Assembly: GCF_009870125.1 (NCBI RefSeq)
Contig: NC_046683.1
Location: 52,095,869-52,159,868 of the forward strand
Source of the DNA: Drosophila pseudoobscura
Lineage: Eukaryota > Arthropoda > Insecta > Diptera > Drosophilidae
DNA: 64,000 nucleotides
Reading direction: 5' to 3'
The translations under genes and the position numbers were made by a program. Positions 23,464-35,139 of this stretch are shown piece after piece; position 1 is the first letter of the stretch; every line of letters begins with the position of its first letter. Under the pieces are notes generated by a model that worked only from the letters and a program-made list of their open reading frames with translations, was not told the origin of the DNA and did not search any database.

Positions 23464-25584
23464 TTTTCCAGTTTAATTTTTAGCTGTTTTCTGTTTCGTT
23501 TCTGATAATATTATCGGAGGGTGGCTATCGAATATATGACTTTTAGAGCGAAGATAGTTTGATGTGCACAGCCCTGGTACTGTGTACACGCGAGTCGACT
23601 ACTATTGGATAGCTATCGAGCACGCGCTCGATATAAATATATATTTACCATCCATTCCATCCCTATTTTGCGGATTTTGTGTTGGCGGTGCGTGCAAAAG
23701 TGAAAATGGAATTGGCATATGTTTAAATCAATCGAGTTCTCAAGATGATTACAGTTAACCAGCACCTTGCGTAACTGTGCATGTTCGTGTGTGTGGCGTC
23801 TAGTCTGCAAGTCGGTCGGGGCTAAGCTTTTGCCGCTGTCTCGCGCCTTCTCGTCGCTGAAAAGTTGATCTTTTGGTAGATTTTCTGTGTTAATCTGGGA
23901 TTGTTGCAACGTAGTTGAGATTCGGCGTTATCTCGACAGTACGTATAATACACTTCTTCCGTCATCCCGCCGTCCCCGGCAGTGTGGGATCGAAATAACC
24001 ATTGGACGGCATCAAGCAAGCCCTACTACACTATCACCGCAGCGCGCATCTCTGCAACTCTTGGAATTGATAAATACATGTGCACATGTGTATATGTATG
24101 TGATGTGCTAAACAGTTCAATAAATAGACGTGTGTAAGTGTTTCAATATTTTCCTAATTAAAGATTATTTAGTTTAGTGTGTCCCAGTGCATTGGAAATG
24201 CATGCGACGGGCCCCCTCATCTGCTCCTCTTTGCCCACCCATTCATAGTGTATTTATAGCTGCCGCCTTCCATGTGCGAGTTTTTGGTCTTCTTCTTGCG
24301 ATTTGGACACCCGCTCACTTACATACATGCATGCATACAGCTGTATGTACAGCTGTATATGTTCATTCACACAAGAGTGTGGGTGATACATAGGCATGTA
24401 TTAGGCACGTTTTTATGCTATTTTAGTATATTTTTTTATACATACATACTATGTGTATTTAAGTGCCATTTTCATTTCCATTTTTCTTGCTATCATTAAA
24501 GCCCAATTACGCAAAACGCAAAAAAATTTTGGTAAAATATGCAATAGAATGCTTATCGGCAATGACCCATATATGTACTATCAACATGTGTTTTGCTCTA
24601 CATACGTTTTCAGTCTGTTATTTAAAGACGTGTTGTCGGACGAGGCGTAGGTGCTACGCAGTGTTCTGTGATTCATACGTATATGGATCGTTGTGCAGTC
24701 CACCGATGATGGCTCCTTATCGCACCACTGAGTGCTATTCTATTGCTAGTGGGTAACAAACTCTCAAGTGACCAGAGAGAAATCAATTATTCATGGAGGT
24801 ACATTATCAAAACGGCTTCCGACTCGCCGCCGTCACTCGAGGAATCTAACAACACCCCACAGTAAACACTGCAATAGTATATTCTTTACACAACGATTCT
24901 ATATATTAACAATACATACATACATATGTATAACTATATCAATGAATTATTTATCGCATTCGGCGGGCCCTTCAACATCAGTTATGTGTCAAAGCGCTAC
25001 ACTACGGCTCCCTCCTCTTCTCTCAGGTTGTACCTGTAGCATATTAAAATGCGCAACTCGCGTAGTTTAGCAGTCGGGTCGGCCAACAAGCAACGGCGCA
25101 AGGTCACAGCCAGAGCCGGAGCCAGAGCCAGAGCCTCGTCCCAGCCAGATCCGTTCCGATCCGATCCGGACACTCATTATACATATGCTTGGACGTGATC
25201 GACCTCTGCAAAGTCGCACTTGTTAAGCTATTCTAACTATCCAGAACTCCAAAAGTCATTCATCGCCACATGACTCGCCTCGCAGTTAAAAAGCTGAAAA
25301 CTGAAAATCCACAACAAGAGCTTTCGGCCAATGATTTTTCGTTTCTGTCCGGCACGAAAAGATAATATATTTCTAGGTAAATAAAGGTTGAGGAATTAGT
25401 GTATGAGTACGTGTGTGTGTGTGTGTGCGTGTTTGTTTTCTGCTTACCTGTGGGGTTCTCGATATGAAATTCTTGAATGTTCCAAAAGAGATATGCTGCC
25501 AAAGGTACAGCTGAAGATAAAAGGTATATAAGGGGTGTACGTTCGCAGGTAGCGAACACCACTCCTCTGTGGTGTTGTCTGTGT

Positions 25585-26735
25585 GAAATTTCAGCTCGCG
25601 AGATCTGCCGGCAGATGGATTACGTCAGGCAATGTTGTACGTCATGTGTGAAGGGTTTTAGCGACTGAAATTTCAGGCCGTAAGAGGTAGATATGTATGT
25701 GCATACAATATGTATATCGCGAAAGTCTAATGTGAACAAGTGAGAACGAAGCTGGTCTGAAACAAAAGTGTAAAGTGGAGATACCATGCGAAATGTAATT
25801 AGATGAGTCAGCGCCTGGCTTGCGGAGTGCCAAAAACAGCTGTGGAATTCATTATAATTGGTTTGTGTGGTGAAATTTCAGTTCTGAACGCGAGTATCTC
25901 TGTGGAAAATCGATTCCCATGAGTCAGCAACAAGTTGGAAAGTGGCCAGACTTAAAATTCAACGAAATCATCCTTTAAACAGGAAATTGTATACTAACTT
26001 TAATTGGAAAAGTCAGTAAAACTCTTTTATACTTACGAAATGGAGATACCATACGAAATTTAAGTTTCGTTGAGTCTACAAAAAACCTTCCTAAGGAATG
26101 CTTCGTTCTGAAAAAATCAGATTTTGCAATGGAGATGTCTTGCGAAATTTGATTTCGTTGAGTCAGAAGAAGGTTTCAAGAATTTTCAACTTAATTGAAG
26201 ACAGGTTCATAGATGCATGTACAATATTGCTATTCAATTTCAGTTGATGTTATGAAGATATTATGTGAATATGAAGATATTAAATGCTATTTTGAGGGCA
26301 ATAACTTCTAGAGTATTTAAGGGACTCTTCGGTTTTTATACCCGATACTTAAAGAGTATAAAGTTATATTAGATTTGTGGTGGAAGTGGATGTGTTTAAC
26401 ACCCAGAAAAAAGCGCTTTCGACCCCATAAAATATATGTATCTATATATTTATTCTCGGTCATCATCTGTCTGTCCTTCTGGGCGCCTTGTGTGACGCCT
26501 AGCTTTCAGAGACTATGAGAGCTAGAGCGAACACTGAATCAAGTTTGTAGCCAAATTGTTTCCACGCCGCCCCTCCTCCCACAAAAAGGAGAAAAATCTG
26601 TGGAATCCAAAATTTTGAAGATACAAGAAAACGGCCAAATCATAGAGAATCTGGATGGTTATTATAGCCAGAAAGAACAAATGAAATTGCATCGGCTACT
26701 ACGCCTGACACTACGCCTTCCAGACTCTTACTCAT

Positions 26736-26766
<31 letters not shown>

Positions 26767-26995
26767 TTCTCGCACACTTCGTGCAGTGTGCGCCCTCTTG
26801 AGGAGGAGAGCGAGATGCTGGTGTGGTGTTTGTGGTGTGTGAAAAAGAGACAGATGCTAAGTGAGTATCGGGTGTAGATGTACACCCGCGGCGGCTCACA
26901 ACGTTCTCGGTGCTCGTTTTGACATCGGTTTCAATTGTCCAATGGAGATGTCATGCGAGTGCCGTTTCGTGGACTCAGCAGAAGGTTTTTTACCT
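25585..26995 (+). repeat. Diverged motif array with HSE-like and AP-1/ARE-like cores
   Basis: Four copies of a roughly 45-bp unit begin with GGAGAT at 25777, 26042, 26131 and 26944. Each reads GGAGAT(A/G)(C/T)C(A/T)T(A/G)CGA, then, 27-29 bp from its start, TGAGTCAG or a variant (25804, 26071, 26159, 26971). The last three have TTTCGT just before this core. A further TGAGTCAGCA is at 25920. Three GAAATTTC palindromes (25585, 25667, 25872), a two-site heat-shock-element layout, precede or intersperse. With the 540-bp mobile element removed, copies 3 and 4 are about 273 bp apart, near the 265 bp between copies 1 and 2. Function is unknown: either a decayed tandem repeat or a stress-responsive enhancer. 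Confidence 0.6.
26337..26876. mobile_element. INE-1/SGM ('mini-me')-type nonautonomous element
   Basis: The 540-bp stretch opens with ATACCCGATACT and closes with AGTATCGGGT, a 10-bp inverted pair at 26340-26349 and 26864-26873. Inside are phrases common to a very abundant obscura-group repeat as recalled: TTAGATTTGTGGTG, GTGGATGTGT, CGACCCCATAAA, TCTGTCTGTCC, AGAGACTATGAGAGCTAGAG, AAATCTGTGG.ATCC and ATAGCCAG. A (CT)n run lies at 26738-26766. There is no coding capacity, as expected for INE-1/Helentron-derived or MITE-like elements. It sits inside the motif array. The family call rests on memory of the consensus; the ends rest on the inverted repeats. Confidence 0.7.
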
Positions 26996-27880
26996 TATAG
27001 ATTAAACAAGAAGCTTTAAGGTAAATATATCTGATGGAAAGATCTCGTGAAGAGATCTCTTCATGGAGTTGGGTTTCCATCGGCAGGAGTTTCTTTGAGC
27101 TATTGGATACTCCCTAGCAAAAAAAGCCTAAAGAGGTAACCAGAACTTTTGAAAATTGTTGCACCTGTTCCACAGATGCGAATCCATAATATTTCGCTGC
27201 ACAAAAATTCCCATTAGCCAAAGGACACGTTCCGAAAGGCACGAAAAGAGGCTATAAGCCAGCGAGCGATTCGGGATGAAATAATATGCTACCGATTGAA
27301 TTGAATTGGCAAATAGTAACAAAACAAAAATTAAAACCACTGTAATACGATTTTTTTTTAGGAATATTGGAACTTTTTCTGGCATACACAGACGCGTGAC
27401 TTTTCCAAAAGTCTTTTCCCTAAATTGAAATAATGTCCACGCCGAAAAATCGCTGAAACGCAACAAATTGCTCTTTTGAGGGACTTTCATTATTGAGATT
27501 TCGATAATACAGGATAATACCGAGAGAATGATGTGTACATCTAGAATTCTAGCACAATCCAATTTAAAGTAAGGATTAAATTAAATATGCGGCTTTTAAA
27601 GTGTCAGATTTGTACTAAAGCTGGCACTAGCATATTGACATTTTCGATCAGCTAATTAAGATTAATTCCAGAGTGCAAAACTCCATCCACAACTTGGTCC
27701 GAACTTGGAGTAGCTTCTGGCATCCAATCGACTCCGAATGTTCTCTCTTTTTTTCTGTGCGTTAGCCATGGTCTGAAATCAGTTTGCACGCCTCCCTCCG
27801 ATCATGGGCATGCTTTAATGTGAGTGGTGTGTGTGGGGGGCCCCCTGCAGTTTATGGCCACAATGAAATGAAACTGGGCT

Positions 27881-27946
27881 TATAAATCGCACGGAAAGCG
27901 AGGCGCGCTGCTCAGTTGGCGGTTCGGCTCGGTTCGGTGCGGTTCC
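27881..27946 (+). promoter_or_regulatory. Strong core promoter (TATA + Inr + DPE), probably for foi
   Basis: TATAAAT begins at 27881, TCAGTT lies at 27912-27917 (start A27914, 33 bp away) and GGTTC occupies +28 to +32 (27941-27945), matching the DPE consensus. A GGTTCGG-rich leader follows. The next + strand gene is foi at 30636, so a noncoding first exon with a 5'UTR intron of about 2.6 kb is inferred. Confidence 0.7.
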
Positions 27947-30635
27947 GATCGGGTTCAGTGTCTTCAATATTCAATATTCAATATTCGAGTGCTCTAATAG
28001 GCACATGCCTCTGTGTATACTCGTAATACTAGATGGGGTACGGAACTATTAGAATATATGTATATATATTTTTTTACTTAATTGTACTATCAATCGAGAG
28101 ATGTGCGCATGCGTGCTAGACAGACACAGAAAGAAAGTGAATTTAATTGCTGAATTTATTGGCACAAACGAATGAAACAGAAATCGCTCCCTCCCCACTC
28201 CCACCCTCTCCGCTGGCCACAACAATTATATCAGACATTCAGGGAGAAATAAAACCGCGCGTCCGAACTCAATTTCAGTTTTTCTCTCAGTGATTTCGTT
28301 TAAAAAAAAATCACGCGAACTGAATTCAAATGAGGCTTGATTACAAAAAGATAACGCAAAAAACAAAACAAAAAAACACAAAAAAGAAGAAGAAATTAAA
28401 TAATGAAACAAATCAGTCAATGGCGGCGGCGGCGGCACCACTTGACCAATTGACTGACTGACTGCAGGGATTGATTGGGAGGTCAGATTTTTGGTTGGGA
28501 TCGCAATTCTGGCGGTTCGTGGTTGGGATATCTGCTGAGAAATTCCACATGGGGCATCAGGCATCGGGAATGGCGTTGAGAGAAGTCCAGTCCAGCCCAG
28601 TCCAGTCTCTGGAGCAGATTTGGGAGACAGTTTTGCGATAGATTTTTGCATATGCTTTTATTGATTGATTTTTATTGAAGCGAAATTAAGTTTGTATCAG
28701 AATTGATTGCAAACAAAGATACATACGATAACGAGATACACGGAAACAAGGCAATCTTCGGAGTTTGATAAACTTTAATTGAACACTCACATTTGCTCAA
28801 CAAGTGAGTGCAGGTCTTTAAGGTATAGGTATTGGGGGTCTTTAAGTGAACTGCCAACCTTTTGAACATCCGGCACTACCTTGATCCTGGAGGTCGGCCA
28901 GGGCCAGGGCCTGGGCCGGGAATGCGTGTCCTTGTCAATGCCGAGCTTGCAATGACAGGACCGCCTCGCCGCCCACTTCCTGCGACCTTGACGCGCCTCT
29001 TGCTTGCCTTCGCCCTCCGCCCTGCGCCTTATGCAACAACAGTGACGTTTGTTTCGGCTTCGCTTGGCTTTCCCTTTTTATTAAGTCGATAGGCAGGCAC
29101 GGCACCCACCTGGCCACCCACGTGTTTCCGTTTGCCACATCTCCCTCAATAACCCCACTCCCCCCCTGCTTTGTGTCGCAAATATTCGGCCAAGTTTTAT
29201 CAATAAATTGGATAGCAATGCAGGGAAATGTCGTGGAGCTTGTGCCATTAATGCGCAATTGCGAAAAATTGTCTAAGGTCTGCCGTCTACCGTCTGCCTG
29301 TGCCCTCGCAGCTCTGAAAACTCTAATAACAGCAGCGGCGGTGGCAGCAGCAGCAGCAGCAGTTGCAACAACAAGTTGTTACATTAAGAAAGCAATTTTC
29401 AGTAGTTTTGGTTGGGGAAATTAGAAAAGTCTCGCTTTTGGCGCGTGCCGTCATTCGCGGTCTGCTTATCGAGGCGACCGCATGCCATCGCATGGCATCG
29501 CATCGGTGACGTTTGCAATCGCAGGCAACGAGCAGACCCAGACCCAGGCCCAGTCCCATACCATGTCCAGAAGATGTTGACAATAACATTGTACTTTATA
29601 TAATTCCAATCAAAAACGATTCGATATCTCTGCTGTTATCACAACAAAATGTTTAAACAATCAAAGTTGGGGCTCAAAGAACCCTGAAACCCGGAACCGG
29701 TGGAAAACGGTGGTGAAAGTATTTCAATTGAAGTTTGTGTCGATCTTTGGGTACACAAATCCCTAATCGCTTTCGTTTGATATAATGCAGATAGAACTGT
29801 CTCCCAAAGTGCTTAACGATCATACTATGATGCAATATGCCACAAGTATTTCCAAGTGGAAGATCGATGATTGATGTGTCTCCCTATCCATGGCGCGTTT
29901 ATCCGTAGATCTCTTTGAAACGAACAACAGAATGCATTGAAATGATGCCCATTTATGGACAATGTTTTGAGCACCTGAAAACCAATTGATTGCTTGGGCG
30001 GTCTGCTGCTGCTGCTGCTGTCTGTCGTCTGTTTTTATCGAGCTTTTCCCCATATTTGGAGGTGTCGATCCACATTGTGGCCGCGAAACGAACTTGAACT
30101 TCCGCTTTGGTTGACTGACTATTTTGGTTATGCAATGGGTCCCCAAATGGGTTGGTTGGGTGTATTGTAAGTGCTCTCCTCTCCTCTCTTCGCTTCTCCT
30201 CTCCTCTCCGATCAATGATCAACGAACTGTTCAGAACGGGGGCTTAATGAGTGTGGGATGGGATAACGAGCTAACGATTAGAGTAGAGTCCCGTCCCGTC
30301 CCGTCTCCCGTCTCACGCCCCGGCATAGAATCTATGTGCATACGTGTAAACAGATCGAATTCTGTGTTGGTGTGATAGCCGTTTGTATTGTGAGATTTTC
30401 TTTGACTAATCCCCCAACATATTCCTCTACGTTCCATTTCAGATCTGAGCTGAGCGCGTAAATTGATGACTGACTGACTGACTGATTGATTGATTGATTG
30501 ACTGAATACATGTACATATAATGATTGCTGGGCAGTAAACCGAATCAACCAGAAACGATCATCAGAATCATCAGAAACTATATAGAATTTGTTGTTTGAG
30601 AAGAGAAGAACAAAAAGAGAGAAGCGGCCGAGAAG
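27947..30635. other. Presumed 5'UTR intron of foi
   Basis: No coding region is seen. CAG-rich (29335-29362), CCAGTCCAG-rich and GACT/GATT repeats (30466-30504) are present. Confidence 0.5.
30466..30504. repeat. (GACT)n/(GATT)n microsatellite
   Basis: Tandem 4-bp units, first TGAC then TGAT, just upstream of the foi start codon. Confidence 0.8.
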
Positions 30636-33070
30636 ATGGCGCGTCACATAATGGCCGTTTGTGTGGTCTGCCTCCTCTGCGCCCATCGCCTGCACTGCCA
30701 GGATCATGTGGAGAGCCTGCTCGCAGGCGCCACCGTGATGCACAGCCAGGAGCAGCTTAATGCGCGCGTCTACACCAGTCTCTCCTCCAGTCCCTCCAGT
30801 GAAACCACCGATCAGAGACAGCAGCTAGCTATCGACGATACCCAGAATTACAGCACAAGTCCGCCCTCGAGGAGAGACAAACGGCATGCCGAGCATGGCC
30901 ATGGCCATTCCGAGCCACCTGTCCCGCAGATCACCAAGTACTTTCTCGACAAGCTGATGGCCCAGCAGGGGGCGATGGACAGCAGTGGATTCAACAGTTT
31001 CCTGCAGCAGATAAACCTACACTCGATGGTGGCCTCCAGCGAGGGAACCGTAAGTAAAGGTTCGCTCTTCTTTTGTGGATTCCACATTAATGTATCCCCC
31101 TCTCCTCAGTGCGTGCCTGCTAGTCGCCTGGTGCATCATGTCCAGCCCCACGATCTCTCCCATCACAGTCACAGTCACAGCGAGGAGCCGCAGGTGGCGG
31201 AAGGAGAGGAGCTCAAGCTAAAGAACTGCACCCTTAGCAATAATGGCACCAACTCCAACATTGTATGCGCACCTGCCCTGCTCCAACACAACAGCAGCTC
31301 CATCGAGGGGCCCACCAACTTTACACTCAGCGAACGAGATATGCTACATCTGTGTCCTGTGCTGCTGCACGAACTGAAGGCCCAGACTGGCGGCTGCATA
31401 GAGCTGGATGTGCTGGCCGAGATCGATAGCACGGAGAAGCTGCTCGTCGCAGAGAAGGATATGTTCTATGGTGCGTTGAATCTAATGTCTGCTGTTTTTT
31501 TGTTGTCCTTTAATGAAATTAATCTTCTGTTTCAGTGTGGGTCTATGCATTCATTTCGGTGTTTGCCTGCGGCATCCTAGGCCTGGTTGGGGTGGCCATC
31601 ATACCCTTCATGGGCTCCCGGTATTACAAGCACATTATACAGTATCTGGTGTCGTTGGCCGTGGGGACAATGACTGGCGATGCTCTGCTCCATTTACTGC
31701 CGCATGTGAGTATGGGCATGGGGTTGTTGTCGTTAGTTCCTTTGTGATTCCTAATTTCTTTTCTTGTTTTCTCTTTCGATGGCAGTCGCTGGCAGGGCAG
31801 GACGAGCGAGGGATGATCATGAAGGGATTGGGCTGCCTGGGCGGCATCATATTCTTCTACATTACAGAACATGCTCTGACCATGATCTCCGAGTGGCGGA
31901 AGAGCGTGGAGAAGAAGGAGACAAAGAAGCCGTCGCGTGCGAAGGTGATGCGTGATCCGGACTCGTCGGTGAACAACTCCGTGGCGGGGGACAAGATCTG
32001 CAAGCAGAAATACAGCTCCTATCCGTACTGCTACGATGAGATTACGATGAACAACAAGCAGAGCGAATGGATGCACCTCCCCGGCGACGGAGTGGCTGCG
32101 TCCGTGGCAGGGGCAGGTGGGGATGCGGCGTCCGCCTCTGAGGTACGCAACGGACTCGCCGATCACGATGGTTCCAGTGAAATGGCAGCGGCCGCCGAGT
32201 CTCTTCTCTCCACGCTGCACACGAACTGTGTAGAGATGAACCACCACAACCACAATCACAAGCATAACAACCACCAGCAGCAGCAGCATCAGGAGGCACA
32301 GGACAACAATACCATTGTCACGGATCTGGATGGCAATGCTGTGTATGCCGCCTCGAACAGCAACAGCAAGGTGGTGGATGGCAAGGACGGAAAGAACGAT
32401 CATGTGACTGTAATTCTAAGGGAGCACGAGTCCTCGCATCATGGCCATAGCCATCGCCACGGGCATGTCCATTCGCCGCCAGAGACGCTGAGCGCCGTGG
32501 CCTGGATGATCATCATGGGCGACGGGTTGCATAACTTCACCGATGGCATGGCCATTGGGGCGGCATTTGCCGAGAACATTGCCGGTGGCTTCTCCACCTC
32601 GCTGGCCGTCTTTTGTCATGAACTGCCGCACGAGCTGGGCGACTTTGCCATTCTGATGAAGGCGGGCATGTCCGTGAAATCGGCTGTGTACTACAATCTG
32701 TTGACTGGTGTACTCAGCTTCATTGGCATGATCTTTGGCATTGCCTTTGGCCAGTCGCAGGATGTGGCCCAATGGATGTTTGCCGTAGCAGCGGGTCTGT
32801 TTATATACATTGCCCTGGTCGATATGGTATGTTAAGCAATTTCCCAATTCCCATTTAAACTCGTATTTCGATAATGATTGCTATATTTTCTGTTTACAGA
32901 TGCCTGAGATATCGGCCTCACACAAGTCGCTGGCCCAGTTTCTGCTGCAGATACTCGGTATGCTCAGTGGCGTGGGGATAATGCTGATAATTGCCCTCTT
33001 TGAGGGGGATCTGATGAGCGTGTTTGGCACTGCGCCCCCCAGTGCCGCCCACCATCAGCACGTGCACTAG
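30636..33070 (+). CDS. foi: fear of intimacy: LIV-1-type ZIP zinc transporter
   Basis: Exons 30636-31049, 31110-31470, 31536-31705, 31786-32826 and 32900-33070 give 718 aa, close to D. melanogaster Foi. A signal peptide (HIMAVCVVCLLCAHRLHC) leads a His-rich extracellular region. The first membrane helix starts at about residue 260. A long cytoplasmic loop (about 350-540) carries acidic, Gln- and His-rich tracts including HHNHNHKHNNHQQQQH. Helix 4 has HNFTDGMAIGAAF (about 564) and helix 5 has the LIV-1 signature HELPHELGD (about 593-601), the metal-binding pair of ZIP transporters. Foi imports zinc across the plasma membrane and is needed for gonad coalescence and tracheal fusion through E-cadherin (established knowledge). 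The promoter is probably 2.7 kb upstream. Confidence 0.95.
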
Positions 33071-34950
33071 ATAGTAGCCACAGTAGCCAGTAGGGAAGGG
33101 AGCAACCAACAACCAACCACCAACAACTGCAGCGAATCTTGTAGCATAGCGTATTATGGGAATTGCAGCGAATATTGTGTATTAACTGCATTTTTTTTTT
33201 CCGTCAGGCCTAGGATTTTTTCAATTATATTTTGCTTAATTTTTTATAGATCTTTGTTACACTTTGCACATATATACACCACACACACACATACAGCTAG
33301 ATCAACACGTTATCAATTATCAAAAAAGGCATTTGTTATCCAGTTTTTGAAACACACCTGCATACCCACACACAACAGGCGACAGGCAACAGGAAACAGG
33401 TTCCTAACTTTTGCTACAAAACTGCGTTTGAAATTGGGAAAAAGGAAGAGCGAAACATTTACAGAGAATGGAGCGAAAGTATGGCCGTGCTGGAGCACGG
33501 ACACACGGATCCACTGACTACTGATCTTCTACACTAAAACGGAAAACGGAAACAGAACCTAAACACTTACGATACACTTACGATTGTAGGATATATATAG
33601 TACATACATATATATATATATACACTATATACACTATATGCATACAGATATACAGTGTGTGCACGAGACGTTTACTTTAGGCGAGTTTGAACACATTCTA
33701 TAAACAAAATGTCCGCTATTACTTAAAGATTTCGAAGCGTATTATCTACTATTGGAGATCGACCCAAACCCCCATTTAAGTTTAATTTATTATTTGTAAT
33801 ACATTTAAAAACTATCCTAAATGCACGCTCGTACATAATTTGCCACCTCTCGTGAACGAACTTTCGTTTAATTATGTTTTTTTTTTTTTGTAATAAAACA
33901 AATCAGAAATAAACAGATCTGTCTAGTTTGTTGTTGTATAATTTCGCATTGATTTTGTTGGTAATTTGCGCACATAACTAACACGAAATGAAAGTGATTG
34001 TGATTCAACATGAGTAACTAAACATTTGTAAAATGGTGCGACTTTGATGAGAAAAGGAACGATTGCTCTTAACACACACCCAACACACCACACCACACAC
34101 ACAAGCCATACACAGCAACGATCACTTTAACTGAGCAACTAACAATATTTTCTAAAGCCCACACACACTATATGCTAAAGAGGCAGTAAAACCTATAATT
34201 TTACTTAGCTGTAAGCTCTCTGAAAACTAAGAAGAATGGAGATCAAAGGATGCAGAGGCATCCCTTGGAGAAATTTGGAGAAATTGATGTAAAATTACTT
34301 TGGTGATATCAAGCAAAAGGCAATTGAAACGACTAAACGAAATAAGTTTACAATAATATTAATAAATAAATAAATATAAATGTATGTGTGTCGTGTTGTA
34401 AGTGTGCACCAGCACACGCAAAATGGCGCGTATTTTGCTACATTTAATATTATTTTAAACACTTTAAATGATCAAATAAATGTTTTTCCACCTCAACTTC
34501 GTAAGCAAAATGTATGCGTGAAATATGTTGTTTGAATTTAGTGGGCGCGCAGGATGTCTATCGATGACAATAACATGTATTGGTATCGAGGTAGCTCTGG
34601 TTCTGATTTACTTTTCTCCTTGCAATTGGAAAAATATATAAAAAGGTAAACCCAGCGGAAAATGTACGCGTTCATATTCAGTAGGTGGATCAGATTCTGA
34701 ATTTTATTCGCCGAAAATTGGACCTGGTATGAATCTACAATAAGAATTTACAATCGTTAATATTTTCCGCGGAACCAAAATTAAGGCAAAAACAATCAAA
34801 GTCAAGTATTTAAAGTAAACCAGTCAGGTAGAAAATAGATTCATTAATCGGATAAAATTATGTAGGCAGGACTGAGGGTTCTATTTAGCTAGTAATATTC
34901 GTCGGAATATCAAAAACGAGGAATATGTAAAATAGAACTTTAATTCGTCA
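33071..34950 (+). other. foi 3'UTR and spacer
   Basis: AT-rich DNA with CA repeats. Possible poly(A) signals occur near 33892, 33906, 34361-34375 and 34475. No coding region is supported. Confidence 0.5.
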
Positions 34951-35047
34951 GTATATTTACGGTATATTTTTACAATAAGACGGTATATTTTGGTATATTT
35001 CTGAGGGTCGGACGGTATATTTCAACGATAAATCCGCGGTCACACTG
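34951..35047 (+). promoter_or_regulatory. TATA-less promoter: Motif 6 array plus Motif 1
   Basis: GTATATTT occurs five times in about 70 bp (34951, 34962, 34983, 34993, 35015), mostly in a CGGTATATTT or TGGTATATTT context that fits Ohler Motif 6 (KTYRGTATWTTT). CGGTCACACTG at 35037-35047 matches Ohler Motif 1 (the M1BP site). The ZAD gene starts at 35140. Confidence 0.75.
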
Positions 35048-35139
35048 ACACGTATATAGATACTGTGTTAGATTTTTCTCAGCAGAATTTCTTTGCATCA
35101 GCTATTAATTGTCAAAATTGAACGAATCGAAATTGAAAA

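Larger units (their letters stand above)
23464..27880. other. Noncoding regulatory region upstream of GstO1 and foi
   Basis: No protein gene is supported. The + strand holds candidate promoters: TATAAATA at 23632; TATTAAA at 25042 with an initiator-like GCAGTC at 25071, followed by a GCCAGAGCC-rich stretch resembling a 5'UTR; and TATATAAG at 25525, upstream of an inverted repeat GTTCGC/GCGAAC (25541-25557). The stretch 25.58-27.0 kb holds the repeated motif array and the mobile element listed separately. Some of this is probably noncoding 5' exons or introns of foi. Confidence 0.5.

Noticed and set aside
26640-26885. Open frames with RERERE or SLSLSL runs
   Set aside because: They translate the (CT)n run of the mobile element.
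25777-26995. CRISPR-like spaced repeats
   Set aside because: The repeats are few, diverged and irregularly spaced, and the DNA is eukaryotic.
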